Of a DNA stretch of 64,000 bases, positions 52,919-62,223 are shown piece by piece. The stretch spans positions 1 to 64,000 of the forward strand of contig NZ_AULT01000024.1 of the NCBI RefSeq assembly GCF_000422425.1. The letters are read 5' to 3'. Made by a program: the position numbers and the translations under genes. The stretch's first letter is position 1. The number at the start of each line of letters is the position of its first letter. This DNA comes from Oceanospirillum beijerinckii DSM 7166. Lineage in GTDB: Bacteria; Pseudomonadota; Gammaproteobacteria; Pseudomonadales; Halomonadaceae. The notes below the pieces were generated by a model. The model saw only the letters and a list, made by a program, of their open reading frames with translations. It was not told where the DNA came from and did no database searches.

Positions 52919-53581
52919 ATGGTATCACACGTTGTTATTCTTACTTTTGTCATGCTGATGGCAGGGGTTTTTGGTGGTCTGATTAACTTCTATCTGCTTA
53001 ATCAGAATAATAAAGATACAGTGGCACTGGCACGCTGTTTGGTGGTTGGTGTTGGGGCTTCGTTCCTGGTTCCGGTTGTTCTGGACCTTATGGGTAGTGA
53101 TATTGTGGTACTCAGCCAGACGGATTCCGCAAAAATGCTAATCTATACAGGTATCTGCCTGATTGCGGCTATCGGATCCCGTATGGTTGTGACGAATGCA
53201 TTGGATCGCTCACTGGTGGCTTCTGAGTATGCTAAAACTCAAGTTGAAGAACTGAAGCAGGAACTGAAGCAGCTACAGGATGCTCTGACACCTCTGCTTG
53301 AAACCGAAACCGAGCAGGAAGCAGCGTTAGTTGTTTCTGAAACTGAGCTGGATACTCTGGATGTGACTTCAACAGCGGTATTGAAAAGCTTGTCCAGTGG
53401 TCGTCATATCTACCGAGCCCTATCGGGTTTAAGTGCAGAAACCGAGCTGGATGAATCCGACCTGCAGAAGAGCCTGGCGGTACTCGTAGGCAAAGGTTTC
53501 GCGGGCAAAGTAAACAGTGGTTGGGGTGCTCGCTGGTATGTCACTGAGCATGGACGTAAGTTGGCAGAGACGATTGTTTAG
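52919..53581 (+). CDS. Membrane-anchored coiled-coil/winged-helix protein
   Basis: 220 residues. Two or three N-terminal transmembrane segments (VVILTFVMLMAGVFGGLINF, VVGVGASFLVPVVLDL, IYTGICLIAAIGSRMVV), a coiled coil (about 105-135), and a C-terminal domain (about 150-220) that looks like a winged helix (ALSGLSAETELDESDLQKSL ... WYVTEHGRKLAETI). This plan resembles proteins described as YEATS-associated helix-containing proteins; that name is tentative. It precedes the VWA protein by 67 bp. Confidence 0.65.
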   Translation: MVSHVVILTFVMLMAGVFGGLINFYLLNQNNKDTVALARCLVVGVGASFLVPVVLDLMGSDIVVLSQTDSAKMLIYTGICLIAAIGSRMVVTNALDRSLVASEYAKTQVEELKQELKQLQDALTPLLETETEQEAALVVSETELDTLDVTSTAVLKSLSSGRHIYRALSGLSAETELDESDLQKSLAVLVGKGFAGKVNSGWGARWYVTEHGRKLAETIV

Positions 53582-53648
53582 TTTGTTAGTTTATAGCCGT
53601 CAGTTAAATGCTCTTTAAGGCAAGTTTGTAATTAAGTAAGGATCAGTA

Positions 53649-55541
53649 ATGGCACTCTCAAATGATCTTCGTATCGAAAAAGTTCTGAGTATTGTCTGCA
53701 CCCTGTGTCTGCTACTTGTATCCCCACTGGGGTTGGCTGCAAATAGTAAACCGGATGTTCGGGTGTTGATCGATATTTCCGGCAGTATGAAAGAAAACGA
53801 TCCGAATAATTTAAGGGTGCCTGCATTAAATCTGCTGGTTGACCTGTTGCCTGAGGGCAGTAAAGCCGGAGTGTGGACCTTTGGTGAGTATGTTAACGCT
53901 TTGGTGCCCCATGAAAATGTGAATGAAGACTGGCGCAGTCAAGCTCGTAGTCGCAGTCGTGATATCACCTCTTCAGCACTGTTCACCGATATAGAAAATG
54001 CGCTGGAGCGCTCCACTTACGACTCTAAGCGTGGTAATGGTGGTTTTGATCGTCATATCATCTTACTGACAGATGGTTTAGTGGATATTTCAGAAGCGGG
54101 TAGTGAGCGCCAAAAGCGCATTGAAAATAATCGTTCCCGTGATGATATTCAATTTGACCTGCTACCTAAGCTGCAGAAAGCGGGCTTTACTATTCATACC
54201 GTTGCATTATCGGATAACGCTGATAAGGATTTGATGCTTAAATTGGCACAGCGCACCGGTGGCCTGGCTGCGGTTGCAAATAATGCAGAGGAGCTGATGC
54301 AACTGTTTGTTCAGGCACTGGACCGCACTGCTCCAAGTGAACAGGTACCGCTGGAAAATAACCGATTCCTGGTAGACAGCAGTATTAATGAGTTCACCGC
54401 ACTGGTATTCCACAAACCAAATAGTCAACGTGTATTCCTGATATCGCCAAGCGGCACCCGTTATACTTCATTGGATAAGCCGGACAATATCCGTTGGCAT
54501 TATGAAACTCACTACGATCTGATCACAGTCACAGACCCAGAGGATGGTGAGTGGTTAATCGAAACAGAGATGCACCCTGAGAACCGGGTAACGGTGGTAT
54601 CTGATTTGAGTCTGCAGACCAGTGATGTGCCGGCGACCCTGTTCCGTGGCCTGAGCCTGGATATCGAGGCCTCGATTACAGAAGAAGGCGAGCTGATTAC
54701 CCGGTCAGAATTCCTGAAGGTGATGACGCTAAATGCGGAGCAGGTGTCAGATAGTGATCAGGTGCTTAAATCAGATATATTGACTGGTAAGCCCGGGGCT
54801 GCAGGTTACTTTGAAACCGAGCTGGGACCGTTTAATAAAACGGGTAACTTCCGTATTAAGGTGAATCTGGATGGTAAAACTTTCCAGAGATCGGTTTCTC
54901 AGCCAGTGTCTGTTCAGGATATTGTCAGCACCAGTGTTGATTATGACGAAGGCAATGATCCAACCCGGGTCTTTTTTACCAAGGTTCTGCCAGAGCTGAA
55001 CTCCAGGGATGTACAAATTACGGCTTCGGTTCAGGGTTTAAATCTGCAAGCGGCACTGGCCAGCCAGGAAAGCTGGACCATGAAACTTCCTGAACTGAAT
55101 CGCGATAAAGAGCAGGTGATTCGCCTATTTGCAAAAGGCACCGTTGAGGGTAAACCTCTGGATGTTGAACTGGAGCCTATTGTGATTCCTTCTCTGAATC
55201 CTGAGCCCCAGGTTTCTACTATGGAAGAAGAATCGGCTGTTCAACCACAGGCATTGCCACCAGAAGAGACTGGTGATAGTGCAGGGGCAGAAGGTGCTGA
55301 CGAGCCTGCACCTGAGGAAGAAAAGAAAAAAGAGCGCATGAATTTGCTGGATCCAAACGATAAGCCTCTTAATTCAACACCAGGCGGTTCTGATCTATTG
55401 TGGGTCTATATCGCCGTAGGTTTGGCTAATATTGCACTGTTTGCAGGTGCCTTCTGGTTATACCGTCGCTTTGTGCAGCGTCGTACTGCAGCCCGTCAAC
55501 AGAAAGAAGAAGCGAAACGCGATAATGATCTATCGCTGTAA
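53649..55541 (+). CDS. VWA-domain periplasmic/membrane protein (TIGR03503-like)
   Basis: 630 residues. A signal sequence or anchor (about 16-32) leads to a von Willebrand A domain (about 35-220) with intact MIDAS motif VLIDISGSMKENDP and IILLTDGLVD. Beta-rich periplasmic domains follow, then an acidic, Pro/Glu-rich linker (PPEETGDSAGAEGADEPAPE) and a C-terminal transmembrane helix (WVYIAVGLANIALFAGAFWL) with a basic cytoplasmic tail. This corresponds to a gammaproteobacterial family of unknown function. AAGGAT precedes the ATG. The next gene starts 33 bp later, so a joint transcript is possible. Confidence 0.85.
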   Translation: MALSNDLRIEKVLSIVCTLCLLLVSPLGLAANSKPDVRVLIDISGSMKENDPNNLRVPALNLLVDLLPEGSKAGVWTFGEYVNALVPHENVNEDWRSQARSRSRDITSSALFTDIENALERSTYDSKRGNGGFDRHIILLTDGLVDISEAGSERQKRIENNRSRDDIQFDLLPKLQKAGFTIHTVALSDNADKDLMLKLAQRTGGLAAVANNAEELMQLFVQALDRTAPSEQVPLENNRFLVDSSINEFTALVFHKPNSQRVFLISPSGTRYTSLDKPDNIRWHYETHYDLITVTDPEDGEWLIETEMHPENRVTVVSDLSLQTSDVPATLFRGLSLDIEASITEEGELITRSEFLKVMTLNAEQVSDSDQVLKSDILTGKPGAAGYFETELGPFNKTGNFRIKVNLDGKTFQRSVSQPVSVQDIVSTSVDYDEGNDPTRVFFTKVLPELNSRDVQITASVQGLNLQAALASQESWTMKLPELNRDKEQVIRLFAKGTVEGKPLDVELEPIVIPSLNPEPQVSTMEEESAVQPQALPPEETGDSAGAEGADEPAPEEEKKKERMNLLDPNDKPLNSTPGGSDLLWVYIAVGLANIALFAGAFWLYRRFVQRRTAARQQKEEAKRDNDLSL

Positions 55542-55574
55542 GTAAAAGACTGAACAGAGGAAAGCAAGCGTCAC

Positions 55575-56390
55575 ATGTGTGAACTGTTAGGCATGAGTGC
55601 CAATGTACCAACAGATATCTGTTTTAGTTTTAGCGGCTTGATCAAGCGGGGGGGAGATACCGGCCCCCATAAGGATGGCTGGGGAATCGCGTTTTACGAG
55701 GGCAAAGGCTATCGTGAATTCCGCGATCCTAAACCATCCGTTGATTCTGAAATTGCTCAGTTGATTCAGAACTACCCTATTAAGAGCAAGGTCGTTATCA
55801 GCCATATTCGCCAGGCTAATGTGGGTGAAATCTGCTTGGAAAACACTCATCCGTTCAGTCGTGAAATGTGGGGGCGCTACTGGAGCTGTGCTCATAACGG
55901 GCAACTGGAAGATGCTCCAGGACATTTCCCCGCCAGCTTTTATCTACCCGTAGGTTCTACTGATAGTGAACAAGCATTTTGCTGGCTACTGGCACAGATT
56001 CGCTTAAATTTTACGGACCAATGTGCAGTAGAGCCATTAAGCATGGCGTTGCACACGTGGTGTGAGCAGTTAAGAGACAAGGGCGTATTTAATATGCTGC
56101 TGTCTAATGGCGATTATCTATTTGCGTACTGTTCAACCAAGTTAAACTGGATCACCCGCCGTGCGCCGTTTGGTGAGGCAAACCTGTCAGATGTCGAGAT
56201 GACAGTAGACTTTAAGAAAGAAACCACACCGAATGATGTGGTGACAGTGATTGCCACTCAACCACTGACCGATAATGAAGCGTGGAACACTATGCAGACA
56301 GGTGAGCTGACTGTGTTTAAAGAGGGTGAGGTGGTATTACAGCATTTCTCTAAGCGGGTTATGGCTAACAGCAATGGCGCGCAGGGCTGA
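55575..56390 (+). CDS. yafJ: Class II glutamine amidotransferase, YafJ-like
   Basis: 271 residues. The N-terminal nucleophile Cys2 (MCELLGMSANVPTD), the RGGDTGPHKDGWGIAFYEG segment and ISHIRQANVGE place it with YafJ/EgtC-like class II GATases. No synthase domain is attached. E. coli YafJ is of unknown role; EgtC relatives cut a gamma-glutamyl bond. GAGGAAAG precedes the ATG. Confidence 0.9.
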   Translation: MCELLGMSANVPTDICFSFSGLIKRGGDTGPHKDGWGIAFYEGKGYREFRDPKPSVDSEIAQLIQNYPIKSKVVISHIRQANVGEICLENTHPFSREMWGRYWSCAHNGQLEDAPGHFPASFYLPVGSTDSEQAFCWLLAQIRLNFTDQCAVEPLSMALHTWCEQLRDKGVFNMLLSNGDYLFAYCSTKLNWITRRAPFGEANLSDVEMTVDFKKETTPNDVVTVIATQPLTDNEAWNTMQTGELTVFKEGEVVLQHFSKRVMANSNGAQG

Positions 56391-56530
56391 CACGATAATT
56401 GATATCGGCGGCGCTGATCACACACTCCATATTGGGGAACAGATACACATTGTACCCATTTCCCAATAGCCTACCCTCGCTCTTCCCAGCCTTCGTACGC
56501 CCTAATTCGAATCATCTTATAACGTCGAGA

Positions 56531-57262
56531 TCAGTCTATACTAATCTCCGCCCACTCTACATCTGCGGCCAGAATATAACCGGCACCGTACACGGTTTTA
56601 ATAATCTGCGGTTCTTTAGGGTTCACTTCGATCTTTTTACGCAGTCGCGACATTCTGGAGTCGATACTGCGGTCATAAGGGATCGCCTGTTCACCTAACA
56701 GTCTATCGCGGGATAAAATCTGTTTCGGTGCCCGTAACAGAGTCATCAACAGATCCGATTCTGCGGTGCTCAGCACCTGGTTATCCGTGCCATCATGATC
56801 ATCCTCATGACTCAGAGTCAGCGTCGACGGGTTATATTGCCACCCGGCAAACAGCGCCTGCTTGATGGTATTGGCAGACACCACCTCCGTGCGATCCAGA
56901 CGGCGGATCAGGCTTTCAACCCGTGCCACCAGATAACGGGGTTCAAACGGTTTGGTGATATAGTCATCCGCGCCCAGTTCCAGACCTAAGACCCGGTCGG
57001 GCAGGCTGCCGCGACCGGACAAAATCAGCACCCCGACATCCGGGCGGTTATATAGCTGACGCACCAATGCCAGACCATCCATATCCGGTAAACCCAGATC
57101 GATAATACACAGTGTTGGGGCGCAGCGTTCCAGTGCCTCCTGAGCTTTTTTGCCAGTATGAAATGCTTGCACTTGATATCCATATGCACTCAGTTCAGAA
57201 CTGGCCAGATCACAAATATCCTGGTCGTCATCGACCATATATATAAGGCTAGTCTTTCTCAT
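56531..57262 (-). CDS. OmpR-family response regulator
   Basis: 243 residues. Receiver domain (about 6-118) with acidic pocket VDDDQD, phospho-Asp in LCIIDLGLPDMDG, LSGRG and the lysine in DDYITKPFEPRYL; C-terminal winged helix (about 135-235) with LSTAESDLLMTLL, SRDRLLGE and DSRMSRLRKKIE...IKTVYGAGYIL. It lies 73 bp downstream of a hybrid sensor kinase gene on the same strand, its likely partner. Both face away from a divergent ABC transporter operon. Confidence 0.92.
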   Translation of the reverse strand: MRKTSLIYMVDDDQDICDLASSELSAYGYQVQAFHTGKKAQEALERCAPTLCIIDLGLPDMDGLALVRQLYNRPDVGVLILSGRGSLPDRVLGLELGADDYITKPFEPRYLVARVESLIRRLDRTEVVSANTIKQALFAGWQYNPSTLTLSHEDDHDGTDNQVLSTAESDLLMTLLRAPKQILSRDRLLGEQAIPYDRSIDSRMSRLRKKIEVNPKEPQIIKTVYGAGYILAADVEWAEISID

Positions 57263-57335
57263 TGATTATCTGCTTGTAAACCTGAATTACTTCTTGTTTT
57301 TATTGTAATAATAAAGCCTTATATAAGGAGCTTCT

Positions 57336-60287
57336 TTACGACTTAAGGTGTCCAGAAAGCTCCTTGGCTTGAGCCATTGCACGCTCTAACGTAGCTTTAT
57401 CAAAAGGTTTACGCAATATCTGATACTTTTTCGAGCTGACCGGTGAGTCTTGTTCGTACTCATTTCCACTGATAATCAATCTCTGGCTATCAGGATTATG
57501 CTGATACATCAGCTCTGCCAAGCCAAAACCATCCAACCTACCGGGCATATTGACATCGGATACCAGGCCTTCAATACTGTCCAGCGTGGTGATCAGCTGC
57601 TCCGCTTCATCGGCATCACAGGCTTCGATAACCGTGTAGCCTAAGCTGGTGAGTTGATCCCGTACCACCATACGCACATCACTGTCATCTTCGACCAGTA
57701 GGATTAGCTCTCCAGTGGCCCTATTGCCTGTAGCTGTACGATCCTCAGTTCCTCCCGTGGCTATACCGCACGTTGCTTTATCCTCTATGGCACTATTTGT
57801 AGTTGATATATTTATACCGGTGACATTTTTGCGAGCTTCTACCGTCAATTTTAGTGGCAGTAGCAGGGAGATAGACGCGCCCTTGCCCGGTTCACTATTA
57901 ATCGCGATAAAGCCTCTGGATTGTTTGATAAAACCATAGACCATACTCAGGCCCAGGCCCGTGCCTTCACCAACACTCTTGGTAGTAAAGAAGGGTTCAT
58001 AGGCCAGGGTTTTGGCCTCAGAAGAGAAACCGGCTCCGGTATCATTGATCTGAATCTCCACGTACCGCCCTGGTGGTACCAGATCGTCGTAGTTCAGGGG
58101 TGTAGTGACGGTCAGCATCTGGATATTAAAGGTAATGTCACCACCTTCCGGCATGGCATCACGGGCATTTAGCGCTAGATTCACCAGCGCATTTTCCAAC
58201 TGCCCAGGATCAACTACCAGTTGCGGGTTATCAACGATATGACTGCTAACGTTGATATTGTCCGGCAAAGAGCCTTCCAGCAGTTCGGTGGTTTCTTCCA
58301 ACAGCTCACGCAGATCTACCGCACAGGGGGCCAGGGCCTGTCGACGGGAGAAGGCCAGCAAACGTCCGGTAATATCCGCACCACGGCGGGAGGCACGAAT
58401 GGCAGGGTTGATATAGCGCTTCAGCCCTTCGACCTCGTCAAAGTGATCCTTGGCCGCCAGCAGATTACCCATAATCACGGTGAGTAGATTATTAAAGTCA
58501 TGGGCCAGACCACCGGCTAACTGACCGGCAGCACTCATACGCTGGGCTTCCATCAGTTTTATTTCAGCATCTTTTTCACTGGTGATATCAAGCGACAGGT
58601 TCAAGACGCCGATCACCTCCCCCTTATCGGACAGATAAGGAATCAGTTTACGTTTGGTGATCACCTGACGCTGATCCTGAGTAAAGGAGTACTCATACAC
58701 CGAGGGTTTTCCCGCCAGACACTGATCAATCTGATGATGAATACTTGCCATCATCTCGCTGCCCAGAATATCGGTCGAGGACTTGCCTACAATCTCCTCT
58801 TTACTGCGGTTAAACATCTCCGCATAACCCTGATTAACAAAGATATACTTCAGGTTTTTATCCAGATAAGCGATCTGGGCAGGCAGGGCGTCAAGAATCA
58901 GGCGCTGACGCTCTTCCTGTTGCGCCAGCTCCTGGGTGCGGCTTTGTACCTCATCATCCAGGGTCTGAATATTGTCGTGCAGACGTTGCACCATGGTATC
59001 GAAGGTTTGCGCCAGCACACCGATCTCATCATTGCGCACCACACCACTGGTGGCGGTCAGATCACCGGCACGAATCTGCTCAGCAGTACTTGCCAGTTGA
59101 TTGATGGGCCGGGTAATCCGGCGGATAAAGAACAGTGCCAGCGCAGTAGCAATCAGGGTGGAGAACAGTGCAATAGTGAGGATGCGCTCACTGAGCAACT
59201 CAGCACTTTGCTTCAATTCATCTTCATAGACTGAGGAACAGATATACCAACCCAAACCATCCAGTGAGCGGGCCAGGGAGACCTTATCGTAGATATAGTT
59301 TTCCGGATCAGAGGGTTTGTCCCACTTGTAGTGCCACTCTTTACCGGTGTCGGCCACATTCATCAGGTTTTCCAGAATGGGCAGTCCGGTCACCGGATCT
59401 TTTAGATCAAAGCCTACGGCGCGACGCAATTTGGCACTGGGGTGAATAATCAGATTACCGGCTTTATCAAACACAAACACATAACCGCTTTTACCGACGG
59501 TCACGCCTTCTAGGGCCTTAGTCACCTCTTCGATAATGCCCTGCTTGCGCTTTTCCACTTCCCGTTCGATATCGTCCAGATAGAGCCCCGAGCCTATAAC
59601 AAAGCCCCATTTGGGGAAGCTTTTCACATAAGACAGCTTGCCGGTCGGTACTCGCTCATTCAAGCGTTGCCACTGATACTGATAGAAACCTTCGCCCTCC
59701 TCCTGAGCGGATTGCACCAAATTACGCAAAATCTCTGTTTGTTCCCCCATATCCGGCTTAGCGATGGACATATTGTGGAAAAAAGGATCGGGATGGGACA
59801 GCACCTGGGTGCCATAATCGGTAATCCAGATATAACCCCCGTTGTCATAGGTAAAGTTGCGCAGGCCTTCAAAGATACGTTTTTTCGCCTGTTCAAAATC
59901 AACACCGGTTCTGTGCGCCTCTTCAAAGGCCTCTTCCAGGTGCACTTCACTCAAATCCACCACCGCTTTTAAGCGCTCTTTATGGGCTTCCAACGCCTGT
60001 TTTCGATAGCTTTCAAGGTTGCTGTGCATCGTATTGGCAAGCTGAAAAGTGTTATTTAGCGTTAAACGGGCGGATTTCAGTTCAATCTGATACACCTCCT
60101 TTTGTATTAGAGGCACCGAGTAGAAGTAGATGACCACAAACATCATGGTCATGATCAACACCACTACCGCAAAGAAGCGTCTGAACAGGGTAGTCCTTGG
60201 GGTGTTATCCGCTCTGGAATAGGCCTTAGCGCCAGGTTTTGACGGGCCGGAGCCAGAGGAAAAAGTATCAGAAGTTGCAGACGACAT
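57336..60287 (-). CDS. Hybrid sensor histidine kinase with dCache, HAMP, PAS and receiver
   Basis: 983 residues. Transmembrane helix (about 35-57), a long periplasmic double-Cache region (about 60-365; repeated GYIWITDYGTQVLSHPDPF and GYVFVFDKAGNLIIHPSAKL units), a second transmembrane helix (about 370-390), HAMP, PAS (about 470-590), a HisKA box with AGGLAHDFNNLLTVIMGN, HATPase motifs (NLALNARDAMPEGG, DTGAGF, EGTGLGLSMVYGFI) and a C-terminal receiver (VEDDSDVRMV, LVSDVNMPGRLDG, ILRKPF). The sensor type binds small ligands such as amino or carboxylic acids. It is divergent from an ABC importer operon, a common arrangement for a sensor controlling it. Confidence 0.93.
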   Translation of the reverse strand: MSSATSDTFSSGSGPSKPGAKAYSRADNTPRTTLFRRFFAVVVLIMTMMFVVIYFYSVPLIQKEVYQIELKSARLTLNNTFQLANTMHSNLESYRKQALEAHKERLKAVVDLSEVHLEEAFEEAHRTGVDFEQAKKRIFEGLRNFTYDNGGYIWITDYGTQVLSHPDPFFHNMSIAKPDMGEQTEILRNLVQSAQEEGEGFYQYQWQRLNERVPTGKLSYVKSFPKWGFVIGSGLYLDDIEREVEKRKQGIIEEVTKALEGVTVGKSGYVFVFDKAGNLIIHPSAKLRRAVGFDLKDPVTGLPILENLMNVADTGKEWHYKWDKPSDPENYIYDKVSLARSLDGLGWYICSSVYEDELKQSAELLSERILTIALFSTLIATALALFFIRRITRPINQLASTAEQIRAGDLTATSGVVRNDEIGVLAQTFDTMVQRLHDNIQTLDDEVQSRTQELAQQEERQRLILDALPAQIAYLDKNLKYIFVNQGYAEMFNRSKEEIVGKSSTDILGSEMMASIHHQIDQCLAGKPSVYEYSFTQDQRQVITKRKLIPYLSDKGEVIGVLNLSLDITSEKDAEIKLMEAQRMSAAGQLAGGLAHDFNNLLTVIMGNLLAAKDHFDEVEGLKRYINPAIRASRRGADITGRLLAFSRRQALAPCAVDLRELLEETTELLEGSLPDNINVSSHIVDNPQLVVDPGQLENALVNLALNARDAMPEGGDITFNIQMLTVTTPLNYDDLVPPGRYVEIQINDTGAGFSSEAKTLAYEPFFTTKSVGEGTGLGLSMVYGFIKQSRGFIAINSEPGKGASISLLLPLKLTVEARKNVTGINISTTNSAIEDKATCGIATGGTEDRTATGNRATGELILLVEDDSDVRMVVRDQLTSLGYTVIEACDADEAEQLITTLDSIEGLVSDVNMPGRLDGFGLAELMYQHNPDSQRLIISGNEYEQDSPVSSKKYQILRKPFDKATLERAMAQAKELSGHLKS

Positions 60288-60518
60288 AACGTATTACCAG
60301 TGCCTTAGATGGCTTCAGTGTAAAGCGAAAAATAGCCAATTACTGCCATGTGCACATTTCGGTGCATTTGTGACAAACCCTAGCCACAGTTTGTTCTGAC
60401 AATGGCTTCGGCTGACACGATCAGGCGCCTATTAAACCTGATCCACTGCTGACCTGAATACCACAGCACAAAAATAACAAAACCCCCATTTTTCAGGATA
60501 AGGGGCTGGGAAGGTTTT

Positions 60519-61289
60519 ATGACGCAAGATTATATCCTCTCGACGAACTCTCTGACGAAAGAGTTTAAGGGCTTCACTGCGGTAGATGATGTGAACCTCA
60601 ATATTGAACGCGGCACCATTCATGCGCTGATTGGCCCAAACGGTGCTGGTAAAACAACGTGCTTCAATCTGCTGACTAAGTTTTTAACGCCAACCCGTGG
60701 CACCATCCTGTTTAACGGCAAGGATATTACACATAAAACACCGACCGACATCGCTAAGATGGGAATGGTTCGCTCCTTTCAGATCTCTGCAGTTTTCCCT
60801 CACCTGAGCGTGATGGATAACGTGCGCATCGCGCTGCAACGCAAGACCGGCACCTCCTTCCACTTCTGGAAATCAGACAAAACCCTGGACGTGTTAAACG
60901 ACCGAGCCATGGAACTGCTGGAAGAAGTAGGCCTAGGCAAGTGGGCTGACACCATCACCGTTGAGATGCCATACGGTCGTAAGCGTGCACTGGAGCTGGC
61001 CACTACGCTGGCACTGGAACCTGAACTGCTGCTCTTGGATGAACCAACCCAGGGTATGGGTCACGAAGACGTTGAGCGTGTCATGCACCTGATCAAGAAA
61101 GTATCCGCAGGCCGTACCATCCTGATGGTTGAGCACAACCTGCACGTGGTTTCCAGCCTGTCTGATCGTATTACTGTACTTCAACGTGGCGCGGTATTGA
61201 CCGAAGGCCCATACGAAGAAGTGTCTCAGAACCCTCAGGTACGTGAAGCCTATATGGGTACTGAAGCAGCGGGGAGTGAAGCAGCATGA
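60519..61289 (+). CDS. ABC transporter ATPase, LivG-like
   Basis: 256 residues. Walker A ALIGPNGAGKTTCFNLLT, Q-loop RSFQISAVFPHLSV, Walker B LLLLDEPTQGMG (motif PELLLLDEPTQ) and the switch His in VEHNLHVV are intact. The signature region reads MPYGRKRALELATTLA, so the usual LSGGQ is replaced by MPYGRK, as in LivG/UrtD-type subunits. It is the first gene of an operon (ATPase, ATPase, binding protein, permease) of the branched-chain amino acid/urea family. GGAAGG precedes the ATG. It overlaps the next gene by 4 bp. Confidence 0.9.
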   Translation: MTQDYILSTNSLTKEFKGFTAVDDVNLNIERGTIHALIGPNGAGKTTCFNLLTKFLTPTRGTILFNGKDITHKTPTDIAKMGMVRSFQISAVFPHLSVMDNVRIALQRKTGTSFHFWKSDKTLDVLNDRAMELLEEVGLGKWADTITVEMPYGRKRALELATTLALEPELLLLDEPTQGMGHEDVERVMHLIKKVSAGRTILMVEHNLHVVSSLSDRITVLQRGAVLTEGPYEEVSQNPQVREAYMGTEAAGSEAA

Positions 61290-62038
61290 ATGCGGAAGTA
61301 AAAATGGCCAGCGAGAGCACAAACGAACATAAAAAAGGTACCGAGCAGCTGCGTATTGCAGATCTGCACGCCTTTTACGGTGAGTCTCATATCCTGCACG
61401 GCATCGATATGAAGGTGAATCGCGGTGAGCTGGTAACGCTGCTGGGCCGTAACGGTTCCGGTCGTTCCACCACCCTGAAATCCATTATGAATATGGTGGG
61501 CAAGCGTACCGGTTCCATCATGATCAACGGTAACGAAACCGTAGGCATGCCAGCACACCAGATCGCCCATCTGGGCGTGGGTTTCTGCCCGGAAGAGCGT
61601 GGCATCTTCTCCAGCCTGAACGTTGAAGAAAACCTGATGCTGCCACCGACCGTACGCAGTGGTGGTATGTCTCTGGATGAAATCTACGAGATGTTCCCGA
61701 ACCTGTATGAGCGCCGCATGAGTCAGGGTACCAGACTGTCCGGTGGTGAGCAGCAGATGCTGGCCATGGCGCGTATTCTGCGTACTGGTGCCAACCTGCT
61801 GTTACTGGACGAGATCACTGAAGGTCTGGCTCCGGTAATTGTACAGACCCTGGGCGAAGTACTGCTGAAGCTGAAAGACAAAGGTTTAACGATCGTACTG
61901 GTGGAACAGAACTTCCGTTTTGCGGCACCTCTAGCGGATCGTCACTATCTGATGGAACACGGTTCCATTGTGGAAGAGATTGCCAGCCATGAGCTGGAAG
62001 AGAAGATGGATCTACTGAACACCTATCTCGGTGTCTAG
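61286..62038 (+). CDS. ABC transporter ATPase, LivF-like, with Lys-to-Arg Walker A
   Basis: 250 residues, beginning inside the previous gene's end (ATGA overlap). Walker A reads GRNGSGRSTTLK: the normally invariant lysine is Arg. The signature RLSGGEQQMLAMARIL, Walker B LLLLDEITEGLAP and switch His region VLVEQNFRF (His replaced by Gln/Asn) follow. Arg at this place is known in some LivF-like subunits, but it usually lowers ATP hydrolysis, so this may be the weak half of an asymmetric ATPase pair. A 22-residue N-terminal extension precedes the domain. Confidence 0.88.
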   Translation: MNAEVKMASESTNEHKKGTEQLRIADLHAFYGESHILHGIDMKVNRGELVTLLGRNGSGRSTTLKSIMNMVGKRTGSIMINGNETVGMPAHQIAHLGVGFCPEERGIFSSLNVEENLMLPPTVRSGGMSLDEIYEMFPNLYERRMSQGTRLSGGEQQMLAMARILRTGANLLLLDEITEGLAPVIVQTLGEVLLKLKDKGLTIVLVEQNFRFAAPLADRHYLMEHGSIVEEIASHELEEKMDLLNTYLGV

Positions 62039-62223
62039 ATCTCCGGTTTCAACCGGTGACAAAGAAAAAGAGGTCAGAAGCAGCAAAAAAAAGCATTTCG
62101 CTGTGAATGACTGAAAATGGCTAACAAGCCAAAGCAATGAGTAACAACAAAAACAAAAAGCTTAAAAACACCTAAACAGAATCAAAACCCCTTTGTTTAG
62201 GCTGACAAGCAATGGAGTGGACT

